Of a stretch of DNA of 9,469 bases, positions 1-6,401 are shown piece by piece; the stretch's first letter is position 1, and each line of letters starts with the position of its first letter. The DNA is taken from assembly GCA_016844365.1 (NCBI GenBank), contig JAENIT010000012.1, positions 1 to 9,469 of the forward strand, read 5' to 3'. The notes under the pieces are model-generated. The model did no database searches, was not told where the DNA came from, and saw nothing but the letters and a program-made list of their open reading frames with translations. Origin of the DNA: Dehalococcoidia bacterium. GTDB lineage: Bacteria > Chloroflexota > Dehalococcoidia > SHYD01 > SHYC01. A program made the position numbers and the translations under genes.

Positions 1-2
1 AA

Positions 3-128
3 TTCCTGGGTAACGGCCTGCTGCTCCGCGACGGGGGCAATCAGGTGCTCGCGACCGGCGAGCGCGGAGATCCGCACTCTTTTCCCAAGCGTTCTATGGG
101 CAAGAACGCGCCCACTCCTATTTTGTGA
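3..128 (+). CDS. Possible 3' end of an unrecognised gene (partial)
   Basis: One frame is open from the left edge to a TGA at 126-128 and encodes about 41 residues, ending in NAPTPIL. Most third codon positions are G or C, as expected for coding sequence in this genome, and the region after the stop looks non-coding and carries a promoter. I do not recognise the product and see no motif. The opposite strand is also open here (a frame reading towards the left edge), but its only candidate start is a GTG with no well-placed ribosome binding site, so I favour the plus strand. The call rests on composition and position only. Confidence 0.35.
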   Translation, partial: FLGNGLLLRDGGNQVLATGERGDPHSFPKRSMGKNAPTPIL

Positions 129-151
129 TAATCCGCCTCCGCATTTCCGAA

Positions 152-170
152 AAGTTACCCCTCATAACTT
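152..170. repeat. 6-bp inverted repeat upstream of the transporter promoter
   Basis: AAGTTA (152-157) and TAACTT (165-170) form a perfect 6-bp inverted repeat around a 7-base spacer. It ends four bases before the putative -35 element of the ABC transporter operon. This placement fits an operator. It could also be a weak hairpin after the upstream gene, but there is no T run. An A/T-rich repeat this short can arise by chance. Confidence 0.25.
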
Positions 171-174
171 AGCG

Positions 175-201
175 TTGAACCGCGTGGGCCTGTGGTATAA
201 T
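175..201 (+). promoter_or_regulatory. Extended -10 sigma-70 promoter for the ABC transporter operon
   Basis: A perfect TATAAT (196-201) is preceded by TGG, giving the TGn extension of an extended -10 promoter. A -35-like TTGAAC sits at 175-180 with a short 15-base spacer, which an extended -10 tolerates. Transcription would start near 207-209, leaving a leader of about 55 bases before the GTG at 263. No promoter of similar quality was seen inside the six-gene run until 5424, so this one probably drives the whole run. Confidence 0.6.
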
Positions 202-262
202 GTTCTAATGGGCGCCAGTTACTGCTCTAAAATGGGCTTCTTAATATTAGGGGGATGGTCCG

Positions 263-1222
263 GTGATTGAGGTTGAACATCTAACCAAATACTACGGCGA
301 TTTCGTGGCGATAGAGGATGTGAACTTTCGGGTTGAGAAAGGGGAGATACTCGGCTTCCTCGGCCCTAACGGAGCGGGAAAGACCACCACCATGCGCATC
401 CTCACCGGCTTTATGCCCCCCAGCAGCGGCACTGCTCGCATCGCTGGCTACGACATCTTCCGTAACTCTGTGGAAGCCCGCCGTAATATCGGCTACCTCC
501 CTGAGACGGTGCCCCTCTACACCGAGATGACTGTAAGGGCGTACCTCGACTTTTTTGGCAGCGTTCGTGGCATGGACAGCAAATGGCGGCGGCGACGGGT
601 AGACGAGGTTATCCAGCGGATGAGGCTGGAAGAGTACGCCGACTCCCACATCAGTAAGCTATCCAAGGGCTATCGTCAGCGGGTAGGGGTGGCTCAGGCC
701 GTTCTCCATGAGCCCGGTGTCCTGATCCTCGACGAGCCCACCATAGGTATAGACCCAATTCAGGTGGTGGAGACCAGGCAGCTCATAAAGGGACTGGGGA
801 AGGACCACACCATCATCCTGAGCACCCACATTCTGCCTGAGGTCAGTGCGGTCTGCCAGAGGGTGATAATCATCAACGATGGGCGGCTGGTGGCCATGGA
901 CCGACCAGAGAACCTTGCGGCCCGGTTGGGGGGCACGGATACCGCGCGGGTGACGGTGAGGGGACCGGCACGGGAGGTTAAGCCAGCCCTGGATGGAATT
1001 GCTGGAGTGGAAAAAGTGGAATGGGAGCCTGCTGGCGCGGAGGGGACATTCCGTTATACCGTTGAGTGCCGCCCAGGCCGTGACCTCCGAGAGGAGATAG
1101 CAAGGGTAGTGACCCGCCGGAACTGGGGCCTCTTGGAGCTTCAGGCCGTGGGGTTGAGCCTGGAGGAGATCTTTCTCCAGCTCACTACCCATGAGGAGTT
1201 GGAGGATACAAAGAGTGCATAA
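263..1222 (+). CDS. ABC transporter ATP-binding protein, GldA-like (ABC-2 class)
   Basis: This 319-residue cytoplasmic ATPase powers the membrane transporter encoded by the next genes. The nucleotide-binding domain fills about residues 1-220: Walker A GPNGAGKT (34-41), signature LSKGY (133-137), Walker B LILDEPT (154-160, catalytic Glu158), D-loop GIDP (162-165) and H-loop His189. The Q-loop position carries Glu81 (GYLPE), as is common in GldA-like members of the family. About 100 C-terminal residues follow, typical of ABC-2 ATPases with a regulatory tail. The start is GTG, with AGGGGGA seven bases upstream. Its 3' end overlaps the permease gene, so the two are translationally linked. The family is named after Flavobacterium gliding genes, but it is widespread in non-gliding bacteria and gliding should not be assumed. 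The substrate is unknown. Confidence 0.93.
   Translation: MIEVEHLTKYYGDFVAIEDVNFRVEKGEILGFLGPNGAGKTTTMRILTGFMPPSSGTARIAGYDIFRNSVEARRNIGYLPETVPLYTEMTVRAYLDFFGSVRGMDSKWRRRRVDEVIQRMRLEEYADSHISKLSKGYRQRVGVAQAVLHEPGVLILDEPTIGIDPIQVVETRQLIKGLGKDHTIILSTHILPEVSAVCQRVIIINDGRLVAMDRPENLAARLGGTDTARVTVRGPAREVKPALDGIAGVEKVEWEPAGAEGTFRYTVECRPGRDLREEIARVVTRRNWGLLELQAVGLSLEEIFLQLTTHEELEDTKSA
1199..1205 (+). promoter_or_regulatory. Ribosome binding site that decides the permease start
   Basis: TTGGAGG lies inside the end of the ATPase gene, nine bases before a GTG at 1215. The in-frame ATG at 1191 has no Shine-Dalgarno sequence upstream. This favours the GTG as the true start of the permease, overlapping the ATPase stop by 8 bases. 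Confidence 0.6.
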
Positions 1223-1940
1223 CACCATAGCCATCGCTCTCAGGGAGATCAGAAGCTTCTTTGCCACTCCCATGTCCTACATAGTGGCCGCCAGTTTCCT
1301 GCTGATTTCCGGATTCCTCTTTGCCCAAAACCTTGTCGATGTCCAGGTGGCCAACATGAGGGGGTTTTTTGCCCCAGCCAGCTTTTTCTTACTTCTTCTA
1401 TGCCCCGCTCTCACTATGCGATTGCTGGCGGAGGAGCAGAAGATGGGCACTATCGAGCTGTTGTTGACAGCCCCCATAAGGGACTACGAGGTAGTGCTGG
1501 GCAAGTTCCTGGCTAGCCTGGTGATGGTGATGGGAATGATCTTCCTGACCCTTTACTACGTCCTCCTTCTGGTCTGGATCGGAGACCCGGACATGGGCCC
1601 TGTTTTTTCAGGATACTTGGGGCTACTTCTTCTATCTAGCGCGCTCCTCTCCGTTGGTCTCCTGGCCTCATCCTTCACCAGTAATCAGGTTGTGGCCTTT
1701 ACCGTGAGCTTCGGAGCGCTCATCCTTTTATCTGTAATCGGCGGGGCTGGGAGCTTTCTTGGTAGCGCTTCCTGGGCCACGCCGGTGAGGGCTGTGTTCA
1801 CTTACCTGGGCATATTCAACCATTTCACAGACATGGTTAGGGGCGTCGTAGACACCAGGGACGTAATTTACTACATATCCTTTACAGCGGGGGCCCTGTT
1901 CCTGACCGTAAGATCCCTTGAGGCGAGGAGATGGCGATAG
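1215..1940 (+). CDS. ABC-2 family transporter permease, GldF-like
   Basis: A 241-residue integral membrane protein, the channel-forming partner of the ATPase just upstream. Sequence features are those of the GldF/ABC-2 permease group: an N-terminal amphipathic stretch (ALREIRSFFATP), about six hydrophobic segments, and the motif PALTMRLLAEEQKMGTIELL (about residues 67-86), which contains the coupling-helix region that contacts the ATPase. Length is normal for the family. The GTG start at 1215 is chosen because of the GGAGG nine bases upstream; an ATG at 1191 would add eight residues. The next gene's ATG follows the stop after a single base, so the set is surely one operon. Substrate not predictable from sequence. 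Confidence 0.9.
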   Translation: MHNTIAIALREIRSFFATPMSYIVAASFLLISGFLFAQNLVDVQVANMRGFFAPASFFLLLLCPALTMRLLAEEQKMGTIELLLTAPIRDYEVVLGKFLASLVMVMGMIFLTLYYVLLLVWIGDPDMGPVFSGYLGLLLLSSALLSVGLLASSFTSNQVVAFTVSFGALILLSVIGGAGSFLGSASWATPVRAVFTYLGIFNHFTDMVRGVVDTRDVIYYISFTAGALFLTVRSLEARRWR

Positions 1941-1941
1941 T

Positions 1942-3510
1942 ATGAGGGGCTTACAATCGATACTGGGGCCTTTTAGCTTAATCACGGGCACGCTGGGATT
2001 GGCGGCCATAGTCCTGTCTGCGTTATTGTACCTTCTGCTCCCCGAGCTCCAAGACGCCAACCGAACCCTCCTCGGCGTCGGCCTGATACTCCTTACAATC
2101 TTTTTCCTGGGCGCTTTTGAGCAGGTGAAGGCGGCCCTTATGGCGCGCCAGGCCCGATATGGAACAAACGTTACCGTTATGGTGATAGCTTTTGTGGGTA
2201 TAGGGGTGGCGGTAAACTTTGTAGCTGCCAACAACCCCAAGCGGTTTGACGTCACTGCTTCACGCCAGTTCACGCTGGCCAGACAAACTGTAAACATCCT
2301 TAAGAGCCTGGACAAGCCGATAAAAGTAACCGGGTTCTTCACTCCAGACCCACCGGGTCAAGCCTCTCAGCAGGGTGCGGAAAACCTTCTGAAAGAGTAC
2401 GCCTATTACTCGGGAGGTAAGATCTCCTATGAATTTATAGACCCGGAGGCCAAACCCGCCGTGGCCAGGGAGTACGAAATCAGGGACTACGGGGCCTTGG
2501 TCTTTGATTATGATGGGCGACGGCGGCAGGTCTTGGGCATCGGGGAGCAGGACTTCACCGGGGCTATTCTTAGCATAACAGGTAAAGAGCAAAAGAAGAT
2601 CTACTTTCTGTCGGGACACGGCGAGCATGATCCTGAAGGCTCCGAAGGCAACGGCTACAGTCAAGCTGACCAGGGCCTGAGGGCTGATAACTATAATGTG
2701 GGCATAGTGGACATCTCAGTAGCGTCTAGAATTCCTGATGATGCTGCGGTCCTGATAGTGGCTGGCCCTCAGAAGGACCTGGTGGAAAGGGAGATGGCCC
2801 CCCTGGAGAACTACATTTTAAGGGGCGGCAGAGTCCTCTTTATGGTTGATCCAAATCCTCCAGCCTCGTGGAGAAACCTATTGGCCAAGTGGGGCTTGAA
2901 GCTGGAGGATGGACGGATAATCGATCAGCGTTCTTTTGCCAATCCCGATGTGGCTACCCCTGCCGCCCAGCGCGATCAGTATTACCTAACTCAGATAACT
3001 AAAGACCTGGCCACCACCTTCTTCCCTGGCGCAGCGGGGTTATCCTTGGATATCCCTGAGGACGACCGGGAGAACATCTCCATAGTTCCAATGATCGTGA
3101 CCAGCTTCCTGAGCTGGTTGGAGACCGACAGTCAGCAGGTGGCCTATAACGAGGGGACGGACACGCGAGGTCCTCTACCCTTGGCCGTTACGGTAGAGGC
3201 AAAGGCGCCTATAGGCGGTCGTCCCCAGAGCGCCTCTGGCGCGGAGGTCTCTCGCTTTGTGGTCTTTGCCGACTCTGACTTCGCCAGCAACGAATTTTTC
3301 TACTCTCTGGGTAATAGCGATCTTTTTCTCAACACCGTCAACTGGCTGGCGGCCCAGGAGGAGCTCATATCGATCCGCCCCAAGCCGCCGGAGTTTCGCC
3401 GAATTGTAGTTACTCAGCGCGCCTGGAACTGGATACTTTACTCCAGCATCCTGTTCTTGCCCGGGGTGGTCATCATGGCCGGCGCTGTATCCTGGTGGCG
3501 GAGAAGGTGA
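1942..3510 (+). CDS. GldG-like ABC transporter auxiliary protein
   Basis: A 522-residue membrane protein of the GldG/ABC_transp_aux type (PF09822 by recognition). It has three N-terminal hydrophobic segments (about 12-33, 42-59, 76-96), then a large domain probably outside the membrane, and a C-terminal membrane helix (about 496-518) ending in WWRRR. Family hallmarks are the RFDVT segment just after the third helix (101-105), FLSGHGEHDPEG (about 222-233) and, near the end, FADSDFASN and the NTVNWLAAQEELISIRPK stretch. In GldG systems this protein works with the ATPase and permease as the third core component; its biochemical job is not established. The ATG at 1942 follows GAGGAG at 1925-1930; an upstream in-frame TTG at 1918 is less likely. 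It follows the permease stop directly. Confidence 0.9.
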   Translation: MRGLQSILGPFSLITGTLGLAAIVLSALLYLLLPELQDANRTLLGVGLILLTIFFLGAFEQVKAALMARQARYGTNVTVMVIAFVGIGVAVNFVAANNPKRFDVTASRQFTLARQTVNILKSLDKPIKVTGFFTPDPPGQASQQGAENLLKEYAYYSGGKISYEFIDPEAKPAVAREYEIRDYGALVFDYDGRRRQVLGIGEQDFTGAILSITGKEQKKIYFLSGHGEHDPEGSEGNGYSQADQGLRADNYNVGIVDISVASRIPDDAAVLIVAGPQKDLVEREMAPLENYILRGGRVLFMVDPNPPASWRNLLAKWGLKLEDGRIIDQRSFANPDVATPAAQRDQYYLTQITKDLATTFFPGAAGLSLDIPEDDRENISIVPMIVTSFLSWLETDSQQVAYNEGTDTRGPLPLAVTVEAKAPIGGRPQSASGAEVSRFVVFADSDFASNEFFYSLGNSDLFLNTVNWLAAQEELISIRPKPPEFRRIVVTQRAWNWILYSSILFLPGVVIMAGAVSWWRRR

Positions 3511-3517
3511 TTCTAAG

Positions 3518-4081
3518 GTGAGTTTCAAGCTCACAGCAGTCCTCCTTGTGATCCTGGCCGCGGTGGGTGTTTACGCGTACTTTTATGGCAAGCCGCCGCC
3601 GCCGCCAGAGAAAGCTACCACGTTCACCTACGACGTAGAGCTAGGGGACGTCTACCATATAGATGTGAGGCACAAAGACAAACGACTGGTCATGGATTGG
3701 GACGAGACTGCGGAAAAGTGGCGTTTCCAGGACAGCAGCCTGGGAGAGCCAGACCAGGGTAGGATGAACGGTATACGGCTGCTGTTAACGGGACCCGGCA
3801 CGAAGCGCACCCTCTTTAAGGAGCGGGTGGATGACCTCTCCGGATACGGACTGGATAACCCGGAGACCGTAACTACTGTAAGGGTGAAAGACGGCACTGT
3901 TTACGTACTCCTGATGGGGCACATGACTCCAGACGGTCGCTCTTACTACATAAAGAACCAGAATGAGGAAGCAGTATACTTGGTGGATGTGGCCTGGGGC
4001 GATGAGGTTATTCGGTACGTCAACGAGCCGCCCATTGCTAAGGAAGGCGAGGAGTCGCCCCCTGGCGTCCCCCCTCTTTAG
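3518..4081 (+). CDS. DUF4340 domain membrane-anchored protein
   Basis: A 187-residue protein with one N-terminal membrane helix or uncleaved signal (about residues 4-22), then a Pro-rich hinge (PPPPPE) and an exported domain. The pattern YGLDNPE, a Gly-His strand (LLMGHMTPDGRSYYI), VYLVDVAW and a terminal NEPP is typical of DUF4340, which is commonly encoded right after GldG-like genes. The role is unknown; by context it is an accessory subunit of the transporter on the outer face of the membrane. The GTG start is supported by GGAGAAGG ten bases upstream and lies only 7 bases after the GldG-like stop. It is at the short end for this family, where repeats of the domain occur; no second copy is seen. 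Confidence 0.83.
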   Translation: MSFKLTAVLLVILAAVGVYAYFYGKPPPPPEKATTFTYDVELGDVYHIDVRHKDKRLVMDWDETAEKWRFQDSSLGEPDQGRMNGIRLLLTGPGTKRTLFKERVDDLSGYGLDNPETVTTVRVKDGTVYVLLMGHMTPDGRSYYIKNQNEEAVYLVDVAWGDEVIRYVNEPPIAKEGEESPPGVPPL

Positions 4082-4115
4082 AAACAGTTCCTAGGCTCGG
4101 TAAGGAGGCCAGAGA

Positions 4116-4787
4116 ATGATAGAGAAAAGGGAGGAGATCGGAGTTCCTGATACTCTGTCACCAACAGCGGCAGAGGTGCCTGTTACAAAGCCAGCAGATG
4201 GGATATTTACTTACCTAAAAACCAGCAGATGGGCTAGAGGGTTTGTCCCCTTAGTGGTGGTGGCTTTGGCGTTTTTGGCCCTTCAGATGGTCCAGGACAA
4301 AGGCCAAAGCTCATCAGCGGCAGCCACATCAGGGGTAGCCCCAGTTAGCAGCGGGATCAAGGCTCGAGTGGGGGAGCCGGCCCCTGAGTTCACCCTTCAG
4401 AACTTGGCGGGCGAGGCAGTTGCCCTGAAGGACTTTCGGGGCCAGACGGTGCTGGTGAACTTCTGGGCCACTTGGTGCGGCCCCTGCCGGGTCGAGATGC
4501 CGGAGATGGAGGCGATCTACAAGGAAAAGGCGGGCGATGGCTTCACAATACTGGCTGTAAACTTCAAGGAAGACCCGGAAAGAGCATCCAGTTTTGCCCG
4601 TAACCTGGGGCTGACCTTTCCAGTCCTTTTGGACTCTAAAGGTCAGGTGGCCGATGCCTACGGAGTTATAGGACTGCCCACCAGTCTTTTCATCGATGGC
4701 GATGGCATAGTTAAGGCCATGCAGGTGGGGGAGATGAACAAGTCTGTGATAGCCAGGAAACTTAGGCAGATCACAGAGGGTGAGTAA
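4116..4787 (+). CDS. Membrane-anchored thioredoxin-like protein, TlpA/ResA type
   Basis: A 223-residue thiol-disulfide oxidoreductase tethered to the membrane. A cytoplasmic tail of about 40 residues precedes one membrane helix (about 42-59), a Ser/Ala-rich linker, and the thioredoxin domain from about residue 84. The active site is WCGPC with Cys121 and Cys124, and the cis-proline is Pro188 in GLPTS. The AVNFKEDPE stretch (148-155) matches ResA/TlpA proteins, which reduce disulfides outside the membrane, classically on apocytochromes during cytochrome c maturation or on copper-site proteins. AAGGAGG lies seven bases before the ATG. The gene is 34 bases after the DUF4340 gene with no terminator between, so it is probably in the same operon. 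A substrate could be the haem-binding CxxCH of the nearby cytochrome, but that is inference. Confidence 0.92.
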   Translation: MIEKREEIGVPDTLSPTAAEVPVTKPADGIFTYLKTSRWARGFVPLVVVALAFLALQMVQDKGQSSSAAATSGVAPVSSGIKARVGEPAPEFTLQNLAGEAVALKDFRGQTVLVNFWATWCGPCRVEMPEMEAIYKEKAGDGFTILAVNFKEDPERASSFARNLGLTFPVLLDSKGQVADAYGVIGLPTSLFIDGDGIVKAMQVGEMNKSVIARKLRQITEGE

Positions 4788-4805
4788 GTGGGCATATCGC
4801 ATAAT

Positions 4806-4811
4806 AGGTGA
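4806..4811 (+). promoter_or_regulatory. Ribosome binding site that decides the DUF2085 start
   Basis: AGGTGA, fully complementary to the 16S anti-Shine-Dalgarno core, sits eight bases before the ATG at 4820. The upstream in-frame GTG at 4808 lies inside this site and has no Shine-Dalgarno sequence of its own, so the ATG is preferred. Confidence 0.5.
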
Positions 4812-4819
4812 CCCAGCAA

Positions 4820-5446
4820 ATGGGGTGGGCCGATTTGGAAGACGGGATACCGACCAAGGAGCATATATACCAAATCCAGGGCATATCGCCCCAGAGGCAA
4901 GCCTTTGACCGCGCCCTGATCCGTGGGGCCAGGAAGGCAACGGATTTCACTGCCCGCCACTGGCTGTTTATGATGAACAGCCTCAACTTAGCCATGGTGT
5001 TGGGCGTTGTGCTGGCCCCCCTGTTCGCGGCGGTGGGTTGGCTCTGGCCCGCGAATCTCCTCTACACACTGTATGACCCCTTTTGCCACCAACTGCCTCA
5101 ACGCTCCTTTTTCATTTTCGGCCAGCAGTTCGCTGTCTGCCAGAGAGACATCGCCATATATACGGCATTTCTGGTGGCGGGATTGCTGTTTCTAACGGTG
5201 CGCCATCGATTGCGCCCCCTGCCCTGGTGGCTGTTCATCCTCTTCGCCGCTCCGATGGCTGTGGACGGCTTCACACAGCTCTTCGGCTGGCGGGAGAGCG
5301 CCTGGGAGTTGCGTCTAATTACAGGATTTATGTTCGGCATAGGAGCCACCTGGGTGACGTATCCATACATGGAAAGACTTACCAAAGATGTACTTTTTCC
5401 TGTAAAAAAGGGTGGAGAGGCTATTGACAGTGGTTTAGGCCAGTGA
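4820..5446 (+). CDS. DUF2085 family integral membrane protein
   Basis: A 208-residue protein with about four hydrophobic segments. The DUF2085 signature is clear: CHQLPQRSFF (Cys89, His90), then CQRDIAIY (Cys107), the Asp-Gly pair in AVDGFTQLFGWRES, and a final glycine-rich helix. In typical members the second motif reads CxRC; here only the first of those cysteines is kept (CQRD). The conserved Cys/His set suggests metal or thiol chemistry near the membrane, but no function is established for the family. The start could be the GTG at 4808, adding four residues. It follows the thioredoxin gene closely, which fits a redox role. Its last codons contain the -35 element of the promoter for the next gene. 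Confidence 0.85.
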   Translation: MGWADLEDGIPTKEHIYQIQGISPQRQAFDRALIRGARKATDFTARHWLFMMNSLNLAMVLGVVLAPLFAAVGWLWPANLLYTLYDPFCHQLPQRSFFIFGQQFAVCQRDIAIYTAFLVAGLLFLTVRHRLRPLPWWLFILFAAPMAVDGFTQLFGWRESAWELRLITGFMFGIGATWVTYPYMERLTKDVLFPVKKGGEAIDSGLGQ

Positions 5447-5452
5447 TACAAT
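5424..5452 (+). promoter_or_regulatory. Near-consensus sigma-70 promoter for the cytochrome c gene
   Basis: A perfect -35 TTGACA (5424-5429) is followed after an optimal 17 bases by TACAAT (5447-5452), one mismatch from the consensus -10. The -35 box lies within the last codons of the DUF2085 gene. Transcription would begin near 5459, giving a leader of about 85 bases before the cytochrome GTG. This lets the cytochrome be expressed strongly and separately from the transporter operon. Confidence 0.75.
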
Positions 5453-5503
5453 AACCCAGCCTTGTGATTTCCATCATTAACTGTTTGGATTGGGGATCAG
5501 GGC

Positions 5504-5548
5504 ATGAAACAGAGAAAACATCGAAAAAGGAGAGAAACAGTACAGTGA
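5504..5548 (+). other. Possible 14-codon leader ORF coupled to the cytochrome start
   Basis: An ATG at 5504 opens a short frame encoding MKQRKHRKRRETVQ, very rich in Arg and Lys. Its TGA (5546-5548) overlaps the cytochrome GTG (5545-5547) as GTGA, the classic arrangement for translational coupling, and the cytochrome ribosome binding site lies inside it. GGGGA lies seven bases before the ATG. At 14 codons this can easily be chance. Confidence 0.2.
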
Positions 5549-6108
5549 AAAACATCGCGATCATCTCAGCATTGGTGGGCAGTCTCATGGTTTCTGGATG
5601 CGTAGGAGGGTCCCCGGCTCCCAAGGCTCCAACTGTAGTTGCTACTACAGCAGCGCGACCTGCCGCCACCACCCCGGCCGCTAGTGCTCCTACAGCGGCG
5701 CGACCTGCCGCCACCACAGCAGCCCCCGCCACCACCCCGGCCGCTAGTGCTCCTACAGCAGCACGACCAGCCGCCACCACAGCGGCCCCCGCTACTACCC
5801 CGGCAGCAGCGGCTCCTAGCGCTGGAGACGCAGCAAAGGGGAAAGAGCTTGTCACGGCCAAAGGGTGTATAGCGTGTCATACAATACAGGGAGTCCCTGG
5901 CGCTGCTGGCACCATCGGGCCTGAGCTAACCAAAATTGCTGGTAAAGCCACCTTTGTGCCGGGCGTTAATCTTGCTTTCAACGATGAGAACCTAAAGAAG
6001 TGGCTCACCAATCCTCCGGCAGTCAAGCCTGGCACCGCGATGCCAAACCTGGCATTGTCAGCAGTCGAGATTGACAACCTAATTGCGTATATAAAGACGT
6101 TGAAATAG
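5545..6108 (+). CDS. Lipoprotein monohaem cytochrome c with repeat linker
   Basis: A 187-residue exported electron carrier. A short signal ends in the lipobox VSGC (Cys19), predicting lipid anchoring on the outer side of the cytoplasmic membrane. Residues about 23-93 are a disordered Ala/Pro/Thr linker built from tandem repeats. The haem domain (about 94-187) is a class I cytochrome c with CIACH (Cys108, Cys111, His112) and the likely axial ligand Met166 in GTAMPNL, ending in a helix typical of c-type cytochromes (IDNLIAYIKTL). The resemblance is to cytochromes that serve as soluble domains next to terminal oxidases. The GTG at 5545 is chosen over a longer upstream frame because AGGAGAG lies ten bases before it and it gives a proper lipoprotein signal. 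It has its own strong promoter. Confidence 0.9.
   Translation: MKNIAIISALVGSLMVSGCVGGSPAPKAPTVVATTAARPAATTPAASAPTAARPAATTAAPATTPAASAPTAARPAATTAAPATTPAAAAPSAGDAAKGKELVTAKGCIACHTIQGVPGAAGTIGPELTKIAGKATFVPGVNLAFNDENLKKWLTNPPAVKPGTAMPNLALSAVEIDNLIAYIKTLK
5671..5817 (+). repeat. 63-bp tandem repeat encoding the cytochrome linker
   Basis: Two near-identical 63-base units (5671-5733 and 5734-5796) are followed by a partial third (5797-5817), and a partial unit precedes them from about 5647. Each full unit encodes 21 residues (TPAASAPTAARPAATTAAPAT). The period is a multiple of three, so gain or loss of units keeps the frame. Differences between units are mostly synonymous, suggesting selection on the amino acid composition. 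Confidence 0.9.
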
Positions 6109-6145
6109 ATTCTTGCTAAGGTAGTGAACGGCACTAGGCGTTGCC

Positions 6146-6175
6146 TTGACTGAGTTGGGATATGTGCTATATACT
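6146..6175 (+). promoter_or_regulatory. Sigma-70 promoter for the desulforedoxin-like gene pair
   Basis: TTGACT (6146-6151) and TATACT (6170-6175) are separated by 18 bases; an overlapping alternative -10, TATATA at 6168-6173, has a TGC extension and a 16-base spacer. Transcription would start near 6182, about 45 bases before the first GTG. Confidence 0.65.
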
Positions 6176-6226
6176 AGCGCCGAAAGCCCTAACAAGTGTA
6201 ATCACATTCACGGGAGGGACCAATAG

Positions 6227-6346
6227 GTGGCGAACCAGGTAGGTAAACGGTATATATGCCCGGTATGTAAGGCTGAGCTGATAGTTACCAAGGCTGGGGG
6301 CGGGACTATGACCTGTTGCGGTCAGCCCATGCCTCTAAAAACCTAG
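6227..6346 (+). CDS. Desulforedoxin-like miniprotein 1 (iron-binding, 39 aa)
   Basis: A 39-residue protein that matches desulforedoxin and the N-terminal domain of desulfoferrodoxin nearly end to end: YICPVC (Cys11, Cys14), a GGG turn (24-26) and TCCGQPM (Cys30, Cys31). In this family the four cysteines bind one iron atom as Fe(Cys)4, usually in a homodimer, and act in small electron transfer or with superoxide reductase. The start is GTG with GGGAGGG eight bases upstream, and a good promoter precedes it. No superoxide reductase domain gene is present in the window. The gene is too short for most length cut-offs but is well supported by motif, ribosome binding site and promoter. Confidence 0.85.
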   Translation: MANQVGKRYICPVCKAELIVTKAGGGTMTCCGQPMPLKT

Positions 6347-6401
6347 ACTTCAGCCCTACAGTCAAGAACTATCTGTGCAAAACTGAGGAGGTAGCCGAAA
6401 G

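Noticed and set aside
1..5. The window opens with AATTC, half of an EcoRI site
   Set aside because: Five bases can match by chance; there is no other sign of a cloning junction or vector sequence.
208..270. 20-codon ATG frame beginning at the predicted transcript start of the transporter operon
   Set aside because: It would be leaderless, has no conserved features and is short enough to be chance; the GTG at 263 with its ribosome binding site is the real start.
4790..4889. GGGCATATCGC repeated at 4790-4800 and 4879-4889
   Set aside because: A single 11-base direct repeat with no flanking structure, one copy inside coding sequence; most likely coincidence.
5421..5880. Long Ala/Gly- and Cys-rich frames antisense to the cytochrome linker
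   Set aside because: They are products of the tandem repeat and GC-rich codons read on the wrong strand; no start site or family match, and the plus-strand cytochrome explains the region.
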